From NCBI GenBank assembly GCA_034666705.1, contig JAXDLH010000049.1, positions 1 through 10,341 on the forward strand: a DNA stretch of 10,341 nucleotides. Direction: 5' to 3'. Positions 7,079-10,341 of this stretch are shown piece by piece. Source of the stretch: JAXDLH01 sp034666705. Lineage in GTDB: Bacteria; Chloroflexota; UBA6077; SHYK01. The notes beneath the pieces were generated by a model. It ran no database searches. It was given only the letters and a program-made list of their open reading frames with translations, and was not told the DNA's origin. Position 1 is the stretch's first letter. Each line of letters begins with the position of its first letter. Position numbers and translations under genes: made by a program.

Positions 7079-8374
7079 ATGTTGAGCCCCGAGGAAAACG
7101 AACGACTGAGCCGCGTCGAAGGGAAGGCGATCGCGGGGCAGTTGGTCCGCCGCTACTGGTTGCCGGCGCTGCAGTCGTCGGATTTGCCTGCGCCGGACTG
7201 CGATCCGGTGCGGGTGAAGCTGCTCGGCGAGGACCTGGTTGCCTTTCGCGACACCAGCGGCCGCCCGGGGCTGATCAACCCCCACTGCCCGCACCGGATG
7301 GCCGACCTCTACTTCGGCCGCAACGAAGAGGACGGCATCCGCTGCATCTACCACGGTTGGAAATTCGCCGTCACCGGCCAGTGCCTGGAGACCCCCACCG
7401 AGCCGCCAGAGAGCGACTTCGCGCGCAAAATCCAACTGCTGGCCTATCCGGTAGAGGAGCGAGCCGGCGTGATTTTCGCCTACATGGGCCCGCCGGAGCT
7501 CAAGCCGCCGCTGCCAGACTTCGAGTGGATGCACGCGCCTGATACCCATCGGTTCGTCTCCTGGAGCACACAGGACTGCAACTATGCCCAGGCGATCGAG
7601 GGCGGCATCGACACGATGCATTCGATCTATCTGCACAGCACGCTCGATTCGCACCGCAGGCTCGACCAGTGGAAGGGAGGGCTCGGGGAGCGGCTCGTGG
7701 GCGTGCAGGCGCGCTTCCGCACCAAGGACAATCCGGCGAAGCTGTACGCCGAGAATACCGACTACGGCGTGCTGGTGGGCGGGCGCTATGCGGGCAAAGA
7801 GGGCGAGGACTACTGGCGCTACAACCTCTTCCTGATGCCCTTCTATACGATGCCGCCCGGCGGCCCCGGCTCGAAGCTGTGCCATGCGTTCGTGCCGCTC
7901 GACGACGTGACGACTGCCCGCTGGTCGTTCACCTGGAAACTTGAGACTCCGTATACGGCGCGCGAGCTCGCGGCGCTGCGCCTGGGCAGCGGCGTGCACT
8001 CGGAGCTGGTGCCCGGCACCCACTTTCCCCGCCGCACCCGGGCAAACAGCTACCTGATCGATCGTGAGGAACAGCGCACCCTGACCTTCACCGGGATCAA
8101 GGGCACTGGCGAGCAGGACTTCGCGGTGCAGGAGGGCATGGGCCCGATCTGCGACCGCAGCCAGGAGCACCTCGGGGTCTCCGACGTGGGGATCATCCAG
8201 ATGCGGCGGCGCATCCTTCAGGAAGTGACCAATCTGGAGATGGGCGTCGAGCCCTACTCGGCGAGCCACGGCGACGTCTTCCGCATCCATGCGGGCGACA
8301 CCCTGTTGCCTTCGGACGTGGTCGACTGGATGGACGACCAGGCGACCAGGAAGGCACTCGCCGTCGTCTGGTAG
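7079..8374 (+). CDS. Rieske ring-hydroxylating oxygenase, large subunit (phthalate dioxygenase/LigXa-like)
   Basis: This 431-residue oxygenase uses O2 and electrons from a partner reductase to dihydroxylate an aromatic ring or demethylate an aryl ether. The Rieske [2Fe-2S] ligands form CPH (Cys70, His72) and CIYH (Cys89, His92). The mononuclear iron site is seen in EGGIDTMHSIYLH: His181 and His186, with Asp178 in the position of the bridging aspartate of phthalate dioxygenase. Asp359 in GPICDRSQEHLGVSD is the probable third iron ligand. The length and this C-terminal motif fit the homo-oligomeric, single-subunit phthalate dioxygenase/LigXa group rather than the alpha-beta naphthalene type; no small-subunit gene follows. 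The ATG is supported by GGAGGA at 7067-7072. The Pht5-like neighbour suggests a phthalate-like substrate, but O-demethylation of a lignin-type aromatic remains possible. No ferredoxin or reductase gene is in the window. Confidence 0.88.
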   Translation: MLSPEENERLSRVEGKAIAGQLVRRYWLPALQSSDLPAPDCDPVRVKLLGEDLVAFRDTSGRPGLINPHCPHRMADLYFGRNEEDGIRCIYHGWKFAVTGQCLETPTEPPESDFARKIQLLAYPVEERAGVIFAYMGPPELKPPLPDFEWMHAPDTHRFVSWSTQDCNYAQAIEGGIDTMHSIYLHSTLDSHRRLDQWKGGLGERLVGVQARFRTKDNPAKLYAENTDYGVLVGGRYAGKEGEDYWRYNLFLMPFYTMPPGGPGSKLCHAFVPLDDVTTARWSFTWKLETPYTARELAALRLGSGVHSELVPGTHFPRRTRANSYLIDREEQRTLTFTGIKGTGEQDFAVQEGMGPICDRSQEHLGVSDVGIIQMRRRILQEVTNLEMGVEPYSASHGDVFRIHAGDTLLPSDVVDWMDDQATRKALAVVW

Positions 8375-8478
8375 GAGCGCGCAAGCGTACGCGCGCGTCA
8401 TCACGACTCGTCTTGCCTATAGCCAGTGGAGCGAGTTGGCGTGCAGCTTGCGGCGGCCACGCCTGGCGTCCGGTAATC

Positions 8479-8512
8479 CGGTAGGGCGGGGGGCTCGTCC
8501 CCCGCCCTACCG
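8479..8512. repeat. Perfect GC-rich hairpin (REP-like palindrome)
   Basis: CGGTAGGGCGGGGG (8479-8492) and its exact reverse complement (8499-8512) flank a six-base loop, giving a 14-bp stem. It lies about 105 bp after the oxygenase stop, between two convergent genes. It could act as a bidirectional transcription stop, but no T-run follows on either strand. It therefore fits a REP-like dispersed palindrome better than a classical rho-independent terminator. Confidence 0.8.
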
Positions 8513-8594
8513 ACAAACTGGTGACCAACTTCCGCCGCGTGGTACTCGTGTGGGTGCCATCTCGGCATGGAGATCTGCCACCGATGCGGCGGTC

Positions 8595-8646
8595 GTGAGG
8601 AATCTCCCGGAGAGATGAACATTCTCTTCGGAGGGAGATCCCTCAC
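8595..8646. repeat. Imperfect inverted-repeat element, copy 2
   Basis: GTGAGGAATCTCCC (8595-8608) pairs with GGGAGATCCCTCAC (8633-8646) at 13 of 14 positions. Inside, CCGGAGAG can pair with CTCTTCGG. The 48-base core 8597-8644 is the same length as the core of copy 1 at 6943-6990: the first 17 bases match at 15 positions and the last 12 at 11, while the 19-base middle differs. This copy lacks the outer TGT-ATCC arms. Together with the hairpin at 8479-8512 it makes up most of the recognisable content of the 341-bp gap 8375-8715, where I see no gene. Confidence 0.65.
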
Positions 8647-8715
8647 CGCGTTCGGGAGGTGGTTTTAGCAGGGCGCCGCGATGACAATTCCTGCTTCAGC
8701 GACCGATCGCGGGGG

Positions 8716-9183
8716 TTAGACGAACGCGGGCGCCTGAGGCGACGCCGGGCGTCCAACGGGTCGCATCGGCAGCGGATTCGTGGTTTCGGGCCTTGCATCG
8801 TCCCCCGGGAACGTCGTGCCCTCAGCGCGGCGCAGCACCGAGCGGATGCGGGCGAAGAATACGTTGTCGCTGAACGGCGCTCGCACGTAGTCGTCAGCGC
8901 CGAGCTGGAGCGCGCGAATCTCCTCGGACTCGCTCGCGTGCTCGCTGACCATCACGACCGGGACGTCGTCGATCCGGCGCAAGTCCCTGAGGACGTCGAA
9001 CCCGCTTTTCCGCGGCAATCCGACGTCGAGCACCACGACGTTCGGCTCGTGCGCCGTGAGCTCCCGAATGGCTTCCGCTCCGTCAGCGGCGCGGAATACC
9101 GTGCAGTTTCGCCAGTGCAACTGAAAATCGGTCGCCAGCGTTTCCAGGTCCTGAGGATCTCCCCGCACGATGAGGATCTTCAC
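8716..9183 (-). CDS. Stand-alone response-regulator receiver protein with degenerate active site
   Basis: This 155-residue protein has a CheY-like receiver fold at about residues 1-120, then a Pro/Ala-rich tail and no DNA-binding or enzymatic output domain. The phospho-acceptor is Asp53 in VVVLDVGLP, with Ser80 in the Thr/Ser position. Other key residues are changed. The usual acidic pair after the first strand reads IVRGDP, leaving Arg7-Gly8 before Asp9. The conserved Lys of the KPF motif is Ala102 in DDYVRAPF. The segment FFARIRSVLRR after this motif is typical of OmpR-family regulators, so the gene may descend from one that lost its winged-helix domain; no such domain is visible in the DNA after the stop. 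The start is GTG at 9183, with a G-rich site just upstream and a stop codon at 9208-9210 limiting earlier starts. No histidine kinase is nearby. Phosphorylation may be poor or absent. Confidence 0.85.
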   Translation of the reverse strand: MKILIVRGDPQDLETLATDFQLHWRNCTVFRAADGAEAIRELTAHEPNVVVLDVGLPRKSGFDVLRDLRRIDDVPVVMVSEHASESEEIRALQLGADDYVRAPFSDNVFFARIRSVLRRAEGTTFPGDDARPETTNPLPMRPVGRPASPQAPAFV

Positions 9184-9373
9184 CTTCCCCCCTAAACCGC
9201 GAGCCGCCTACCCTATCGACGACCGGCCGCGCTTGGCGGACGGGCAGCATCCCGCATGCCCAGGAGCGAAGGCCGGTTCATACGAGTAGGCGCTATTGTT
9301 GCGGTTCCCCAATGCCAAACATAACGCGGCGCAGCCCAATTTGTTGCCACGCGTAACTTTTTTGTAATGGAAG

Positions 9374-9390
9374 TGTGACGCTATGTCACA
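9374..9390. promoter_or_regulatory. Palindrome TGTGAC-N5-GTCACA, CRP/FNR-like in appearance
   Basis: This perfect six-base inverted repeat with a five-base centre overlaps the stop codon of the HAD gene. It lies about 190 bp upstream of the receiver gene on the minus strand. It resembles a CRP-type site (TGTGA-N6-TCACA), but the spacing here is N7. An AT-rich patch with a run of six T follows at 9358-9363. It could control the receiver gene or be a chance palindrome. I see no confident -35/-10 pair in 9184-9385. Confidence 0.35.
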
Positions 9391-10341
9391 ATGGGTGTGA
9401 GCTGAGGATCTCCTCAACCACTGCGGCAAAGCCCCGCGGCGGATCCACGACGTGCACCCGCATCTGCGGCAGGTGGATGGCGACGTCGCGGTCAGAGTCG
9501 GCGTCGCCGATGAAGTGCGAGCCGGCAAGATCGAGGCAAAATCGCCTGGCCGCTTCGAGGAATAGCTGCGGCTTCGGTTTGCGGCAGTTGCACTGCTGCG
9601 TCACGGCGTGGGTGCAATAGTAGAACGCATCAAGATGGATGCCGTGTTCGTCAAACGCGGCCTTGATATGTTGCGTGATCAACCCCAAATCTTCATGGGT
9701 CTGCGCGTTGATGCCCACTGCCTGCTGATTGCTGACGACGATCAAACGGTACCCGGCCATGGACAAGCGCTGCAGCCCCTCGACGACGCCCGGCAGAATC
9801 ACGACGGGCGCATCGCGATGGCTGGAGGCATACGCCATGTCCTTGATGAGGGTGTCGTCACGGTCCAGGAAGATTGCCCGATTGCGCAGCACATCGCGCT
9901 CGGCCCATTCGAGCTCGTGCGCAGCGTCGACCGCGCTCACCCATACCCCCTCGAACCACCGCATCGCGCTCTCGTAGAAGGGACTGCCATGCTCCAGCAC
10001 GGAGCTACCGGCGGCGGAGCCACCGGCGCCCTCGACGAGCGGTGCGAAGTGCATGACCGCCGACGTAGCGACGATGCGAAACGCGGGGGGCGAAAGGTAC
10101 CAACGGACCTCACAGCGGCCGTTGCCCTCACGCAGCAGCCACCGGGTGCGCTCCACGATCTGCTGCCGCACATAACCAAGATCCAGAGCGTACCCCTCGC
10201 ACGTGCGTCGAAGCTCCGCGGAGTCGGGGTGGGCCAGCAGGACCTTGATCGCGCCCTGCGGATCCACGAGGAGATCGCGCAGCGGCCCCATTTCCGATAC
10301 GAGGCCGAGCTCCTCGCCTGACGCCGACGCGACGTACAGCG
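9386..10341 (-). CDS. HAD-IIIA phosphatase (GmhB/HisB-N-like) with an N-terminal extra domain, 5' end cut by the window
   Basis: The frame stays open to the window edge, so the true start lies beyond 10341; the ATG at 10291 is probably internal. Numbering from that Met, residues about 138-301 form a HAD phosphatase: motif I FLDRDDT (141-147, nucleophile Asp143, acid/base Asp145), motif II VVSNQ (Ser187), Lys238 in CRKP, and GDADSD (262-267). A zinc loop is present: Cys226, His228, Cys234 and Cys236. These features match the family of heptose 1,7-bisphosphate 7-phosphatase (GmhB) and the histidinol-phosphatase half of HisB; the five-residue gap between His228 and Cys234 recalls HisB. The preceding part, at least 130 residues (IKVLLAHPDS, CEVRWYLSPPAFRIV, WFEGVW), is not a phosphatase. 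It resembles a domain seen behind helix-turn-helix regulators (DUF5919-like, from memory). The substrate is unknown. Confidence 0.75.
   Translation of the reverse strand, partial: LYVASASGEELGLVSEMGPLRDLLVDPQGAIKVLLAHPDSAELRRTCEGYALDLGYVRQQIVERTRWLLREGNGRCEVRWYLSPPAFRIVATSAVMHFAPLVEGAGGSAAGSSVLEHGSPFYESAMRWFEGVWVSAVDAAHELEWAERDVLRNRAIFLDRDDTLIKDMAYASSHRDAPVVILPGVVEGLQRLSMAGYRLIVVSNQQAVGINAQTHEDLGLITQHIKAAFDEHGIHLDAFYYCTHAVTQQCNCRKPKPQLFLEAARRFCLDLAGSHFIGDADSDRDVAIHLPQMRVHVVDPPRGFAAVVEEILSSHPL

Noticed and set aside
7022..8404. Minus-strand open frame (460 codons) opposite the oxygenase gene
   Set aside because: The plus strand carries complete Rieske and iron-ligand motifs. The minus product is low-complexity, His/Arg/Ala-rich and matches no family.
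8667..8695. Inverted repeat AGCAGG...CCTGCT as a terminator of the receiver gene
   Set aside because: Only six pairs across a 17-base loop, and no T-run follows in the direction of transcription.
8659..9195. Plus-strand open frame opposite the receiver gene
   Set aside because: The minus strand encodes a clear CheY-like domain; the plus product is Arg-rich without domain features.
9608..10321. Plus-strand open frame (237 codons) opposite the HAD gene
   Set aside because: The minus strand holds all HAD and zinc motifs in one frame to the window edge; the plus product has no recognisable features.

Overview
The window comes from a high-GC bacterium. Most genes have strong purine-rich Shine-Dalgarno sequences, and GTG starts occur. 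Two secreted binding proteins carry lipobox signal peptides. The mix of CUT1-type and Fbp/Pot-type ABC importers, a Rieske oxygenase, a lone receiver protein and dispersed palindromic intergenic repeats would fit a soil or thermophilic lineage such as Chloroflexota (Thermomicrobia-like) or a high-GC uncultivated phylum. That placement is a guess; there is no rRNA or other marker gene.

Layout. Positions 1-1486 (+) hold the last codons of a sugar-type ABC permease and a complete lipoprotein sugar-binding protein, the end of a CUT1 importer operon. Positions 1644-5766 (+) hold a complete second importer in Fbp/Pot style: a lipoprotein binding protein, a fused two-domain permease starting 4 bp later, and an ATPase with a GTG start. 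Positions 5911-6906 (+) encode a cytoplasmic protein of the 4,5-dihydroxyphthalate decarboxylase (Pht5)-like periplasmic-binding-fold family. Positions 7079-8374 (+) encode a Rieske-type ring-hydroxylating oxygenase large subunit of the phthalate dioxygenase/LigXa group. The strand then switches. Positions 8716-9183 (-) encode a stand-alone receiver protein that keeps the phospho-acceptor Asp but lacks the acidic pocket and the conserved Lys. Positions 9386-10341 (-) hold an incomplete gene joining an unidentified N-terminal domain to a HAD-IIIA phosphatase.

Working model (inference). The second importer, the Pht5-like protein and the oxygenase form a same-strand block that could import and begin breakdown of a phthalate-like or lignin-derived aromatic acid. 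In the known phthalate 4,5 pathway a PDO-type oxygenase makes a cis-dihydrodiol, a dehydrogenase makes 4,5-dihydroxyphthalate, and Pht5 decarboxylates it to protocatechuate. The dehydrogenase and the oxygenase's reductase are not in the window. The binding protein has no Tyr-Tyr pair where ferric-binding proteins carry theirs, which argues against simple Fe3+ uptake.

Non-coding. Two copies of one imperfect inverted-repeat family (6919-7012 and 8595-8646) bracket the oxygenase gene. A perfect 14-bp-arm GC hairpin lies at 8479-8512. Operator-like dyads or direct repeats lie upstream of the second importer (1538-1570), upstream of the oxygenase (7035-7059), and upstream of the receiver gene (9374-9390). 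No tRNA, rRNA, CRISPR array, transposase or convincing rho-independent terminator was seen.
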